Assembly: GCA_035578155.1 (NCBI GenBank)
Contig: JAPWDM010000001.1
Coordinates: 85,013,150 to 85,077,149 of the forward strand
Length of the DNA stretch: 64,000 nt
Reading direction: 5' to 3'
Origin: Brachynemurus nebulosus
Lineage: Eukaryota > Arthropoda > Insecta > Neuroptera > Myrmeleontidae
Shown: positions 13,408-23,899 of the stretch, piece by piece
Position numbering within the stretch: the first letter of the stretch is position 1
How the letters are laid out: each line of letters begins with the position of its first letter
Made by a program: the position numbers and the translations under genes
Notes under the pieces: generated by a model
The model's input: only the letters and a program-made list of their open reading frames with translations
Told to the model about the DNA's origin: nothing
Databases searched by the model: none

Positions 13408-14087
13408 TTTATAACCTATTCGCATTATTCTAGTACCATTCTAGTCCAGCAATCGAAACCAGTGTTGGAATGTCACTGGAATAATCTAGACCGGCACTGG
13501 AATGCACTGAAATGAACCCATTCCAGTAAGCAATCCAGTCCAGTGACTGGACTGACAGTCTAATTTTTATTCCAGCTCGTCCATTCCAACGCCATTGGAA
13601 TAGTGCAGACTACCAGGACAAACAGTCCAGCAGCGCTCGCTCCAGCGTTTACGTCGACCCGGACAAAAAAACAAAGTGCCGCCCCGGCGAGGGCGGAACC
13701 TGGCAATTTTTTTTTTTTAAATTAGATGAGCTTTTTTGTGGCGTCAGTTGTATTTTTTCCCAAAAATACAACTGCCGAGCCAAAAAAAGCTTGTATAATT
13801 TTTAAAATAAATTGCTCGATTCCTTCTTCATTTACAGCCCAAATGGCTCTCTTTAAATTTGCCGCCTTGACAAATGCACGGATTGTCCGCCCCTAGTGCG
13901 GGCTTTGAATCGAGTGCTGGATTAAACGTCGAATAGTGAACACACATTGTTGTTTTTTGTAATGAACAATAACTGGAATGGACCATTGAATAACTGGAAT
14001 AATGTAAACGATATGATCCAGTCCAACAGTGGACTGGATTAACTCACTGGATTACTGGACTAGAATAAATTGAATAGGCTATTAGTA
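13408..14087. mobile_element. MITE with TCCAGT-rich ends and GC-rich core
   Basis: Terminal inverted repeats around AACCTATTC..ATTATTCTAG close the element. Within about 180 bp of the left end and 110 bp of the right end, TCCAGT/ACTGGA occurs more than fifteen times, a typical layout for clustered transposase-binding sites. The core (13600-13920) is markedly GC-richer (CGCCCCGGCGAGGGCGGAAC) than anything nearby and contains a - strand open frame. The superfamily is not assigned because target duplications are unclear. Confidence 0.65.
13728..13897 (-). CDS. Short open frame in MITE core, unrecognised
   Basis: A 56-codon frame without a start codon begins right after CACTAG (a possible splice acceptor) with GRTIRAFVKAANLKRAIWAV and ends TTDATKKLI-stop. 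Composition is protein-like and GC-richer than the window. It could be a captured host exon or a fragment of the parent transposase. A 12-bp perfect hairpin (GTTGTATTTTT/AAAAATACAAC) lies inside it. I do not recognise the family. Confidence 0.3.
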
Positions 14088-14399
14088 ATTATTTTTATAT
14101 TTTATCTGCACTACATATAGGAACTTGAAAAAATTAGCAGGTTAAAAGAAAATACGGGAACAGACCTAAATATGTATTTAGTGCAGACAACTTCAGATGC
14201 TTCAGATTGTTTGATTTTTAAATAAAAACATATAACCCAGTAATAAAACGTCCACCAAAAAAAAATTTTTATTTTAAATATTAATTTAAGTTTAAATTAA
14301 TATTTTTTATTTATTTTTATTTATTTGGTAATATTACGGTTATGTTTTTTAAAACTAAATATTGTCATATCGTTAAAATTAAGTGATTGTGTTTTGTGT
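14088..14399. other. AT-rich DNA, no gene seen
   Basis: Runs up to the TA target of the pogo-like element. Nothing supported. Confidence 0.4.
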
Positions 14400-14836
14400 T
14401 AGGGTAAAGTGGGGTAAGTGCTTGCCCGGGGCAAGTGCGTTCGCGTCAAATAGAATATCCAACTAACTATAAAGTGATTTAAAATCAATTTTAAAATACC
14501 CGCTAACACTCAAGAGAAACAGGTCAACCTTAATTTGGCACTTCTGTTAATTATATAGAATAGTAGTGGTTATGTTTTTCAACAATGTGTTTTATGGTTT
14601 AACAACGAGTTGCTAAGTACATTTTCAATAAATTTTTAATAGAGTCGATTATAATATTTTTATATTTTTATTTAATATTTTTAGTTGTTATTAAGGTAAA
14701 TTTTAATTAAGTGAGAAGATTTTTTCTTTTATTCTGTTATTTTAGAAACACTAAAGGGAGTGCATTTAATATTAATAGATTTGAGCGTTACTTTATGGTA
14801 TTCCATATTTGTAAATAATAAACAAATATTTTACTT

Positions 14837-14893
14837 CGCAAAAATACCACTTTTATTTTGAAATAGTTTCAAAATAAAAGTGGTATTTTTGCG
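14837..14893. repeat. Perfect 27-bp hairpin
   Basis: Arms CGCAAAAATACCACTTTTAT..GAAA and its exact complement are separated by TAG only. It lies inside the pogo-like element and would form a very stable stem-loop or cruciform. Confidence 0.9.
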
Positions 14894-15045
14894 GAGTGCA
14901 TTTACCCTAACATTTTTTTTTCCTACGGGGCAAGTGCGGCTCTTGGATTGGGGTAAGTGCGCTCTTAATGCACACTCTTACTCCACTGCATTATATGATG
15001 TAAATTCTGCTTATTTTTGCCCATAATTATTTATTTTAGGTAGAA

Positions 15046-15231
15046 ATGGTACGAAATGACATAAGAAGTACACAGTATTCAGCAGCGGCCTTGGAAACTG
15101 CATTAGATGATATTAGTATACCTCTCAGTTATAATATGTTCAAAGTATGTTTTGTTTCTTATGGCCTCTTAAAAGGTAATTTATCAGTTGAGATAAAAGG
15201 ATATTTAAAATTTTTTTGTACAGTTACGTAG
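15046..15231 (+). pseudogene. Pipsqueak-like N-terminal transposase fragment
   Basis: The 61-codon frame opens MVRNDIRSTQYSAAALETAL, which follows the consensus start of pipsqueak/CENP-B-type helix-turn-helix proteins of pogo/Tigger elements (MVRNY..., then an amphipathic helix). Only the first helix region is plausible, after which the frame departs from the family. No catalytic domain remains. It lies 117 bp before the retroviral insertion. Confidence 0.5.
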
Positions 15232-15343
15232 AGAAAAGTATGCTTATTCAACGCACTTGTTCCTCAATATAAATCAAGCAAAGAATACAGAATTATATCA
15301 AAAGGACGGAGTTGCCCCAAACCATGGCGCAAGTGCGTAACAT

Positions 15344-15347
15344 GTAC
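15344..15347. repeat. GTAC target duplication, left
   Basis: GTAC directly precedes the 5' LTR and is repeated after the 3' LTR at 23443-23446. A 4-bp duplication is usual for Ty3/errantivirus integrases. Confidence 0.85.
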
Positions 15348-15890
15348 TGTGGTGCCCACAGCAACATTGCATTCCAATTCATGCAACTTTCATTCCAATT
15401 ATGTAAATAGGCCACAGGACAATATTCATTAACAAATTTCACTTATTAATGAACTTGATTTTCTAAAATTCCTTTGTAAAATAAATAATTAAGACAGTAT
15501 ATAAACCATTGTAAAACAAAGCAAATCATGATTATTCTTTAATAAACGTTGTTATAAGTAAAAGCTATTGTTGATTTTTTAAAGAAGTTCCTAGATTTCA
15601 GTAGTGAAAAAAGTGTAACAATTAAAATTTCAAATACTTAGTTCATACAAAAAAATAACTTATTGGAAAGTCGTTTTAATTCAAATTCAACATCAGTTTG
15701 GCGACGAAAACTAACAATCTGAAGAATTTCCAAGTAAGTCGTTTTCGATTCAAATACACTACCGAGTCAGTAACGAAAATCGACAGTCAACGTGGAATGT
15801 CATCATCCAAGTTTCGGAAGATTACTTTGAAATCTTGCCCTGGTGACAGCAGCCTTCCATTTTATGTGTGGTGTAACACGCGGCACGACA
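15348..15890 (+). repeat. 5' LTR of the endogenous retrovirus
   Basis: 543 bp from TGTGGTGCCCACAGCAAC to CGCGGCACGACA. A TATA-like AGTATATAAACC lies near 15495 and an AATAAA near 15540. Compared with the 3' LTR it contains an extra ATTCCAATTATGTA-type stretch near 15395. Confidence 0.95.
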
Positions 15891-15896
15891 CAAAAT

Positions 15897-15914
15897 TGGT
15901 GACAGCGGTGGGAT
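15897..15914 (+). other. Probable tRNA primer-binding site
   Basis: TTGGTGACAGCGGTGGGA begins a few bases after the LTR. The TGGTGxCAGxxGTGGGA form resembles sites used by insect Ty3-type elements that prime from a leucine-type tRNA. The tRNA identity is not certain. Confidence 0.5.
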
Positions 15915-16110
15915 AGAAGCAATTCAAGGAGGAATTCAAGGACCAGCAATCCCGAGTTTGAGGTGAACCAGTCCGTGTCTGTGGAACCAATCAACCACCG
16001 AACCAGCACCCACCTACAAACGGATCATACGGTCAACAATTCAAAGAATTGATTGTCACTTCTATCCACTGGAGAGAACAGCCCTTACAACAAAGGAAAC
16101 TCAATAAAAC

Positions 16111-16118
16111 AGGTTAGT
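16111..16118 (+). promoter_or_regulatory. Likely splice donor for env mRNA
   Basis: CAG|GTTAGT at 16110-16118 lies in the leader upstream of gag. It pairs logically with the acceptor TTTTATTTCAG ending at 20860, six bases before the env start. Errantiviruses express env from a spliced mRNA. Inference from position and consensus. Confidence 0.5.
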
Positions 16119-16216
16119 GGCACTTTTATGATCTACTTATCCTATTAAATATTGATTCCTCACTCAACTCTTTAATCAAACATTTTCAAAACTTAACCAT
16201 CTCCCATAAAACAAAA

Positions 16217-17023
16217 ATGACTCCACCCGATTCAACTAATAACACGCAACCAGGAATATACCCTGATATATCAAATTTAGATAAAGTAGATAATGCATCT
16301 GATAATCATTCAGGCATAGATTCATATAACGAACGGGACAAACCAATCCATTTTAAAGATTGGTTAGGGAACTTTGAAGACTCCCCACGAGGAGCGTTAG
16401 ACTTTTTAAGAAAATTAAAAAATTGTTTAGATTATGTTAGCAACAGACAGAAAGCCGATGTTTTAAGATTCGCATGGAATCAACTGCCATACGAAATCGC
16501 TGAAAATATAGGTGAATGTGAATTAAATTTCGAAACATTTCATAGAACGTTAACAACTTTGTATAACCCCAGACGTTCAACAATGCATATCGATAATGAT
16601 ATAGCAAAGTTAAGGCAACTCCCTAACGAAGATGTTTTAACCTTTTATACTCGTGCTAACAAATTATGTAATGAAAGGTTAATCAATCTTAGACACGAAA
16701 CTTCTTCTATCGAATACCCTGGTCAAGCTAAGTTGATAGAACAAAATATTGTTAACAGATTTATTTCTTGTTGCCATAGTCCTATTTCAACACGACTCAG
16801 GTTATCTCATATTAGAATTCGTGATTTAAACACAGCTTTATCAGAAGCTTTAGAAGAGGATAATTTTTTAAAGGGTCAAAATGAATACAATTTTAATAAA
16901 AAGCCAAACCACGTACAAAATTCAAAATTTTGTAAAATTTGCAGGACGAAAACGCATAATACGAAAGATTGTAGAAACAAAAATAATTCAAATAACCAAA
17001 ACATTCAAAACAATTCTTACTAA
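16217..17023 (+). pseudogene. gag: gag, N-terminal part (capsid and first zinc knuckle)
   Basis: A 268-codon frame from ATG at 16217. The middle (about residues 40-215) has the charged, helical composition of Ty3/errantivirus capsid proteins, with IRIRDLNTALSEALEEDNFL near the end. A zinc knuckle of the CX2CX4HX4C type (CKICRTKTHNTKDC) lies at about residues 240-253. The frame ends at TAA (17021-17023) in an Asn-rich linker. A second knuckle follows only after the GIY-YIG insertion. Gag would form the virus-like particle and package RNA. Inactive as found. Confidence 0.85.
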
Positions 17024-17042
17024 CAAAAAATTTGCAACTTTT

Positions 17043-17264
17043 CTAGTAGATGTAAACCAAAGTTGGAAATGTGTTTCTGGGTGGTAATATGTTCCCTATA
17101 TCTGGTTTCGAACGTTCGACCAGTCTCCCCATGAAGAAATGTGGAGTTTATCGTCTAGATTGTTCGGAGTGTAACGCTTCTTATATAGGTCAGACTGGTC
17201 GAACGTTCGAAACCAGATATAGGGAACATATTACCACCCAGAAACACATTTCCAACTTTGGTTT
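17043..17264 (+). mobile_element. GIY-YIG foldback inserted in gag
   Basis: A palindrome of about 220 bp: the left arm (17053-17127) is the reverse complement of the right arm (17200-17272). The loop and right arm encode CGVYRLDCSECNASYIGQTG, then RTFETRYREH, the catalytic core of the GIY-YIG endonuclease as found in Penelope-like retroelements; the left arm encodes part of it on the other strand. TTTGCAACTTTT flanks both sides, a 12-bp target duplication. It interrupts gag just after the Cys of the second zinc knuckle. Confidence 0.75.
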
Positions 17265-17494
17265 GCAACTTTTGTAAATATCGTCGACACTTAGAAGAAG
17301 AATGTCATAAAAAACGATACTCTTCACATTTTTCGAGTAATCATCCTCCACAAAATCGTAACGTTTCTCAAATACAAGGTGAACCTGCCAATAATGAAAA
17401 TTTAAACTCCCAATCGTCTACTTCACGGGTCGAGAATGTAGACCAATTGAACCAGCAGACCCAACAAGTAAATTTCCATTACCTGATTCAATAA
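17265..17494 (+). pseudogene. gag: gag, C-terminal part (second zinc knuckle)
   Basis: Continues gag after the insertion: a CX2CX5HX4C knuckle (CNFCKYRRHLEEEC), then a Ser/Gln/Asn-rich tail ending at TAA (17492-17494). The pol frame (-1 relative to this one) is open from 17362, giving an overlap in which a -1 frameshift would normally fuse Gag to Pol. Confidence 0.75.
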
Positions 17495-19923
17495 ATACCA
17501 AAAGTATTACGTTTAAATGTGCTGAGGGAATTACAAACACATTGACTTTCATGATAGATACAGGAGCAATGTTATCCCTAATTAAGCAGGATAGAATTAA
17601 TATAAAAAATTATTATAAAAATAACATTTTATCTATTCGCGGTATAGAAAATAGTTATAAACAAACACTAGGTACGGTAGAATTAAACTTATCAATGCCC
17701 GACTGTAAATTTCCATTTGCTTTTCATATAATAGATAACAACATCACTTATCCGTGTGATGGAATAATAGGGATAGATTTTTTAACTTATTACAGGGCAG
17801 TAATTAACACAGATCCCTATTCTATAACATTTCGACCACTAAAAGTCGAAAAGCCGGAATCATATTCGGTTGTGAATGTTAGGCATGCAAATTTATTAGA
17901 GAACACACGAAACGAACATTTAAATGCAAATCAAACCGAATCAATTAATGCTATTTGTATCAGATTTAATGAACTTTTTCATTTAGAAGAAGACCAACTA
18001 ACGGTCACCCCAACATTAAAACATGAAATCAATTTAACAGATCCAACACCAATTTTTGTTAAGAATTACAGATTCCCGAAAATTCACGAACAGGAAGTTA
18101 GGGAACAAATGGACAAAATGCTTAAACAAAACATTATCAGACCTAGTAACAGTCCGTCTAGTGCGCCTATTTGGGTCGTACCAAAAAAACAAGACGCATC
18201 GGGAAAACAAAAATGGCGAATAGTCACCGATTATCGACGCCTCAATAATGTCACAATAGAAGATAAATTTCCCCTTCCAAATATTGAAGACATTTTAGAT
18301 AGATTAGGCGGAGCAAAATTTTTTTCAACCCTTGATCTAGCATCAGGTTTTCATCAGTTAGATATTAGGGAAGAAGATAAATGCAAAACAGCATTTAGTG
18401 TTCCCGGAGGACATTTTGAATACAATAGAATGCCTTTTGGACCCAAAAATGCTCCTGCGACCTTTCAAAGGTTAATGAATATGGTACTTGCTAAAAACCT
18501 CTTAAAAGACTGCTTTGTCTACCTAGACGACGTAGTTGTTTTTGGAAGTACTTTAGAGGAACATAATGAAAGGTTAATAAATGTATTTAATTCACTAAAA
18601 GAACACAATTTAAAACTCCAGCCCGATAGATGTGAATTTTTAAAAAATTCAATCGAATACCTCGGACATATCATATCTTCCGAAGGTCTTAAACCAAATC
18701 CGAAAAAAATAGAAAATATAGTAAATATGAAAATCCCTAAAACACAAAAAGACATTCAATCATTTTTAGGTCTTATAGGCTATTACCGAAAATTTATAAA
18801 AAATTTTAGTGATAAAGCCAAACCATTAACTAATTTATTACAGAAAAACAAAGAATTTATTTGGTCAAACGAATGCCAACTCGCATTCGAAAATTTAAAA
18901 TCTGCTCTAACTAAAGAACCAATTTTACAATACCCAAATTTTAATAAACAATTTATATTAACAACAGATGCCTCCAACGTGGGTATCGGCGCGGTTCTTT
19001 CGCAACATGACGAAAATTCTAATATAGACTTACCCATTAGTTATTACAGCAGAACACTAAATTCCGCTGAATCAAACTACTCAGTAACGGAAAAAGAGTT
19101 ACTATCTATAGTTGACTCAATTAAACATTTCCGACCATATCTCTATGGTAAGAAATTCATAATCCGTTCTGACCACAAACCTTTGCAATGGCTTTTTAAT
19201 TGCAAGGATCCAGCCTCTCGTTTAGTGAGATGGCGCCTAAAATTAGAGGAATATAACTATGAAATTGAGTATAAGAAAGGTTCTACAAATACGAACGCCG
19301 ATTGCTTGTCGCGTCCAGTACTTAATGTAGAGATTGCAAATTTAACCATAGAAAAAACTTACGTCAATTTCCTTCGATGGAAAGAACTATACAAGGAATC
19401 TCCACAATTTAACACATGCTGTTTACCAATCGAACAATTAAACAATTTAATCATTCCCTATAGTAGTAGAATAAGTAACCTAAATAAACTATCTTATTTC
19501 GTAAACGAAAATACTAAACTTAACAATGAATATTGTTTTAAAGACGTGCATTTATTTAAATCGAAAAATAATAATGACGTTTATCTAATATTTTGTAAAC
19601 AAAATGCTTTAGATCCTATTACAATTGAAAATCTTTTCGATACCTTTTATAATCTATTTATGCTCTTAGAAATCAGCCAAGTAAAAGAAATTTATGTTTA
19701 CGATATTACCACAATGACTCTTCAATTAACCGAAAGTGATTTTAAATTATTACTAAAATATTTTAATTATGAAGATCAATTTAAAGTTAATATCGTACGA
19801 ACTGAAGTTCAAATTATTAGAACAAAAGAAGAAAAGGATAGATTAATAAGGCACTACCACGATGATCTCGTCTCGGAACATCGAGGTGTAAAGCAAACTC
19901 TTGCAGCCCTTAAAACAAGATAG
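17362..19923 (+). pseudogene. pol: pol: protease, reverse transcriptase, RNase H, start of integrase
   Basis: Open from 17362 in the -1 frame to gag; the first ATG is 17542 (793 codons from there). Protease active site FMIDTGAM lies at residues 3-10 of that frame. Reverse transcriptase spans about 150-400, with FFSTLDLASGFHQL and the YLDD catalytic box at about 327. RNase H starts near 470 (TTDAS) and includes TEKELLSIVDSIKHFRPYLY. The HH half of the integrase zinc finger (HYHDDLVSEHRG) is near 775. An in-frame TAG (19921-19923) cuts the zinc finger before its CC half. The frame continues directly after it. Confidence 0.93.
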
Positions 19924-19935
19924 TTCTGGAAACAC

Positions 19936-20943
19936 ATGAGTAGAGATATAGAGAACTATATAAAATCTTGCGTGCGATGTCAAACTATTAAAAAACCCCC
20001 AAATAATAAACCACCTATGCTAATAACCGAACCTGCCAGTTCATTTAACGATAGTATAGCTCTAGACATTATGGGACCTTATAATCAAACCGTAAATAAT
20101 AATCGCTATATAATTACTATTCAATGTGAACTCACAAAGTTTATTCAAGCATACCCAATTCCAAATAATACTGCCGAATATACATCCATTAAATTATTAG
20201 ATTATTGTAGTCGTTTCGGATTCCCGAATAAAATACTGACCGATAATGGCGTAAATTTTATTAATAATACGATAAAAGAACTAAATAAAATATTAAACAT
20301 AAAACATAAACAAACTACCCCTTACAATCCTCAGTCCAATGGATCTTTAGAAAGATGCCACCTAAATTTAAAAAATTACTTAAAATCGTACGTAAACGAT
20401 CATCAAAATGATTGGGATGAATATATATACCTCGCTTATTTCGCGCATAACACCCATATAAACAGATCAACCGGAGAAACCCCCTACAAACTCGTATACG
20501 GAAATGATCCAAAAATCATAACTAATCAAATTTTAAACAAGCCCACTTATTCGGAACTATCGAATGAGATCGCATCACGATTAAAAAATTTAAGAGAAAA
20601 AGCTAAAGAAAACTTACACATAGAAAAAAATAAAAACAAAATCAATTACGACAAAAATTCAAGAAATATGTCATTTAAAATAGGTGACTTAGTTCTTTTA
20701 GAAGATAGAAAACTTCAACATGACAAGCATAGGAAATTAGAAAAGAAATATTTAGGACCTTATAGGATAACTCAAGTCCACAATAATAACACTGTAACTT
20801 TAGATATTAAAAAGAAAAACAAAACTCATCATTTTAAATATCTGAAACCTTTTATTTCAGGTCAGGATGATCAAGGAAATACTAATCCTAATGATCCTGG
20901 CCCTTCCTCAGTTTCAAATGACCAAGTTAATAACAGTGGCTAA
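19936..20943 (+). pseudogene. pol: pol: integrase
   Basis: Same frame as upstream pol, separated only by the TAG at 19921. The CC pair of the HHCC finger is in CVRCQTIKKP. The DDE core is intact: IALDIMGPY, LTDNGVNF, and the Glu in NGSLERCH with 35-residue-type spacing. After about residue 250 comes a basic GPY/F-like module (KKYLGPYRITQV). The product would insert proviral cDNA with a 4-bp stagger, matching the GTAC repeats. It overlaps env by 77 bp. Without readthrough of the stop it is not made as part of Pol. Confidence 0.92.
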
Positions 20944-22441
20944 TTTAAATAAAAACCCCGGAATTTATTATAATCACTTAGGAAGTGTTAAGATAGTTAA
21001 CAATTATATTAGTTTAATACATTATTACAATATTAGTTATGTAGGAAAAGTAATTAGTAATATAGAATCAATTTACATGAAATCTATACCCTTATGCAAC
21101 CAGATAGTTAATAATGCAGAATGTAAAATTAATTTTCAGTTAATTAATAATGAACTTGTAGATCTAAAAACAAGATATAGTGATTTAGAATATTATTATA
21201 ATATAAATAATAGGAGAAATAAACGATCCGTAAATGTCCAATATGAACACGGATGGTTTGACTTTTTAGGAAAAATATGGCACAAAATTACAGGAAATTC
21301 TAGCGCAGACGACGCACAATATTTTACTGATTCAATTAACAATCTTATAAATAATCAGCAAAATATTCACACTCTTATGCAAAGTCAAATTCGTATCATT
21401 AGTGATAGTCTATTGAACATAAATAAAACGGAAACCGAAATACACAAGTTAGAGGATAAACTTAATGAAAATATAAAAATTTATAATTTAAATAATAAAA
21501 AAGTCAACGATATACTAGAAGATGATCTTCATCATACTAGTATTAATGAACACGTTCTGTTGATTCGAAATTTAATTAACAAAATCACGAAAGAAATAGA
21601 TAGGTTCGAAAACGCTGTAACACTTGCTAGACATAATTTAATCGATTTTAACATAATTCCACCAAGAACGCTTTTAAATGAATTACAAAATAGCATCAAA
21701 TTTCATTTACCTTTTTCACCTACGTGGGAAAATTTAGAAAAATATTATAAAGTATTAGATACTAAAATTTTCAACCTCCAACACACATTAGTTGTTGAAA
21801 TTAGGATACCAATAGTAAAAGATGACAATTATGACATATATCATTTATACCCTTTACCTAATCCTAATACACACAATAAAAATCTACTTTCATTCATAAG
21901 AATTAATTATCCCATCCTATTAATATCCAAAAGTAGATCTAACCATGTGCTACTAAAAAATAAGAACAGCTGTAAAGAATACGAAGAAAACGAATACCTG
22001 TGCTACGAAATCAACACTATTAATTCACGACTTCACGAAACATGTGAAACACTACTATTCAAAATGACAACACATTCAATTCTGTTAGAGTGTGAAATAC
22101 AACAATATTACGCAGTCCAGGAAATATGGCAGAATATCCACCAAAACCAATGGATCATCAGCTCGACCGATGAAATTGGACTCAACGTCATATGTGGGAA
22201 AGAACAAGAAACAATCAGCCTCCAAGGAACAAAGAAAATTCATCTACAAGAAAAATGTAAAGCATTTACATCTACTGTTACTTTGGAAACAACAGCAGTG
22301 GTGAAGAATTATTCGTTTAGCGACTACATTCCCATTTTGAATCTCGACGACGAGGATCAATGTCATAAATACAACAAAACTCAACTAGAAATGTTAAAGA
22401 TTAGCCCAATCCATCTCAAGCACATTCACTGGAAGATTTAA
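20867..22441 (+). pseudogene. env: env, main part (baculovirus F-like)
   Basis: 524 codons from ATG 20867, six bases after a consensus acceptor (TTTTATTTCAG). A hydrophobic N-terminus (ILILMILALP) acts as signal peptide. A furin-type site RNKR lies at residues 117-120, followed by a GWFDFLGKIWHKITG segment typical of errantivirus/baculovirus F-type fusion proteins. A long heptad-like helical region spans about 170-280, and paired cysteines follow from about 365. The membrane anchor is not in this frame: the frame ends at TAA (22439-22441), and the continuation lies one frame over. The protein would mediate membrane fusion; here it is broken. Confidence 0.88.
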
Positions 22442-22890
22442 CAATAAACCACCAACGATTAATGAACTTAGACGAACAAGTCAACGCAGCAATTCAAAAT
22501 ACCATCCAAATTATGGGTCATCATGTATCACTGTCTACGTGGTTCTACATCAAAAATACAACATACCTGCTAATGTTTATTGGATCTATATACCTTATGT
22601 ATAAATTATCAATCTTTTCAATTTTCAGAAGATTTCTTAATTGTTGCGGATTCTCACAGAATAGAAATACACCAGATTCATCATGCATGAATATCTACAA
22701 TTGCTTTTATGGACCGAATAATCGAGTTCGATCTCAAGAACCAAGTGTTTACCATTCAGCAGAAGCCTATCAGCCAGCAATCATTCAAGAAGCCTCTACC
22801 CCAGAAAACGAAGACAGCTCCTTTAAATATAGCCCACGGCTCCCGCAAAGAAAGCAACGACCCAAAGTCAACGTCAGTCCTTTCTTTTAG
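22430..22890 (+). pseudogene. env: env, C-terminal part with membrane anchor
   Basis: In the next frame, with its first ATG at 22462 (142 codons). It begins with a helical segment and then has one strong membrane segment (TTYLLMFIGSIYLMYKLSIF, about residues 33-52), a Cys-containing stretch and a polar cytoplasmic tail. Its frame is open a little upstream of the stop that ends the main env frame. The simplest reading is a single small indel in the 22430-22441 region that separated anchor from ectodomain. Confidence 0.8.
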
Positions 22891-22901
22891 GATCCATTCT
22901 T

Positions 22902-22913
22902 CAACGGGAGGAG
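22902..22913 (+). other. Polypurine tract
   Basis: AACGGGAGGAG immediately precedes the 3' LTR, the expected site for plus-strand priming. Confidence 0.8.
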
Positions 22914-23442
22914 TGTGGTGCCCACAGCAACATTACATTCCAATTCATGCAACTTTCAAATAGGTCAAAGGACAATATTCATGGACAAATTTCACTTATT
23001 AATGAACTTGATTTTCTAAAATTCCTTTGTAAAATAAATAATTAAGACAGTATATAAACCATTGTAAAACAAAGCAAATCATGATTATTCTGTAATAAAC
23101 GTTGTTATAAGTAAAAGCTATTGTTGATTTTTTAAAGAAGTTCCTAGATTTCAGTAGTGAAAAAAGTGTAACAATTAAAATTTCAAATACTTAGTTCATA
23201 CAAAAAATAACTTATTGGAAAGTCGTTTTAATTCAAATTCAACATCAGTTTGGCGACGAAAACTAACAATCTGAAGAATTTCCAAGTAAGTCGTTTTCGA
23301 TTCAAATACACTACCGAGTCAGTAACGAAAATCGACAGTCAACGTGGAATGTCATCATCCAAGTTTCGGAAGATTACTTTGAAATCTTGCCCTGGTGACA
23401 GCAGCCTTCCATTTTATGTGTGGTGTAACACGCGGCACGACA
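22914..23442 (+). repeat. 3' LTR of the endogenous retrovirus
   Basis: 529 bp, TGTGGTGCCCACAGCAAC to CGCGGCACGACA, near-identical to the 5' LTR but shorter by a small indel near 22955. A TATA-like GTATATAAACC is near 23050 and AATAAA near 23094. Followed by GTAC (23443-23446). Confidence 0.95.
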
Positions 23443-23567
23443 GTACACATTTCAAAAAATAAATTACAGTTCATTATCACGAAGCTCTCTAGAATTTCTT
23501 ACTTTTGATTATTTAAGTTTAAAGACCAGGTAGTTGATAACGCTGATAAACAATCAGATGCGATTAA

Positions 23568-23825
23568 CCCTAGAACGACAAGTCGGTGTCATACATGACA
23601 CCTACGTTTTTTGTTTCAGCGCTGTAACTTTTGATAATGTAGAAGTTGACAATAATCTAATAAGTTTCTTTTCTGGTAAAAATTTGAATAGCATCTAGAC
23701 AGATGACGTTGACACTGACATCAATTAAATATCGATTTGACACACTAGAACCGGTGTATTATAAGTGTCATCTATGACACTCACTTGCTAAATTTGTCCC
23801 ATAACAGAGCCTTGTCGTTCTAGGG
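23568..23825. mobile_element. piggyBac-type MITE, TTAA duplication
   Basis: TTAA at 23564-23567 and 23826-23829 flank 258 bp with inverted ends CCCTAGAACGACAAG / CTTGTCGTTCTAGGG. The CCCTAGAA start plus TTAA target are diagnostic of piggyBac. Palindromic GGTGTCATACATGACACC (and AGTGTCATCTATGACACT near the right end) sit just inside the ends. No coding sequence. Confidence 0.92.
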
Positions 23826-23899
23826 TTAACAATTGATACAATAATGGTCTGAAGTTAACTATCCAAAAATGGAGGTTCACTTAACCCACTTTACCCTAT

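Larger units (their letters stand above)
15348..23442 (+). mobile_element. Endogenous insect retrovirus (errantivirus type)
   Basis: The 8,095-bp provirus has LTRs at both ends, TG...CA termini and a GTAC duplication (15344-15347 and 23443-23446). Gene order is gag, pol (protease, reverse transcriptase, RNase H, integrase), env. The LTRs are nearly identical apart from a roughly 14-bp indel and a few substitutions, so the insertion is not ancient. Inactivating lesions: a stop and a GIY-YIG palindrome insertion in gag, one in-frame TAG in the integrase zinc finger, and a frameshift in env. It sits inside the pogo-like element. Confidence 0.95.
14402..23896 (+). mobile_element. pogo-like element split by two later insertions
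   Basis: The left end GGGTAAAGTGGGGTAAGTG (14402) and the reverse complement of the right end (GGGTAAAGTGGGTTAAGTG, ending 23896) are near-identical, and both are flanked by TA (14400-14401, 23897-23898). Without the retrovirus (15348-23442 plus 4-bp duplication) and the piggyBac MITE the element would be about 1.13 kb. GGGGCAAGTGCG-like motifs recur at 14425, 14936, 14955, 15252 (inverted) and 15328. A pipsqueak-like fragment at 15046 supports the pogo assignment. The two ends, 9.5 kb apart, belong to one insertion. Confidence 0.75.
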
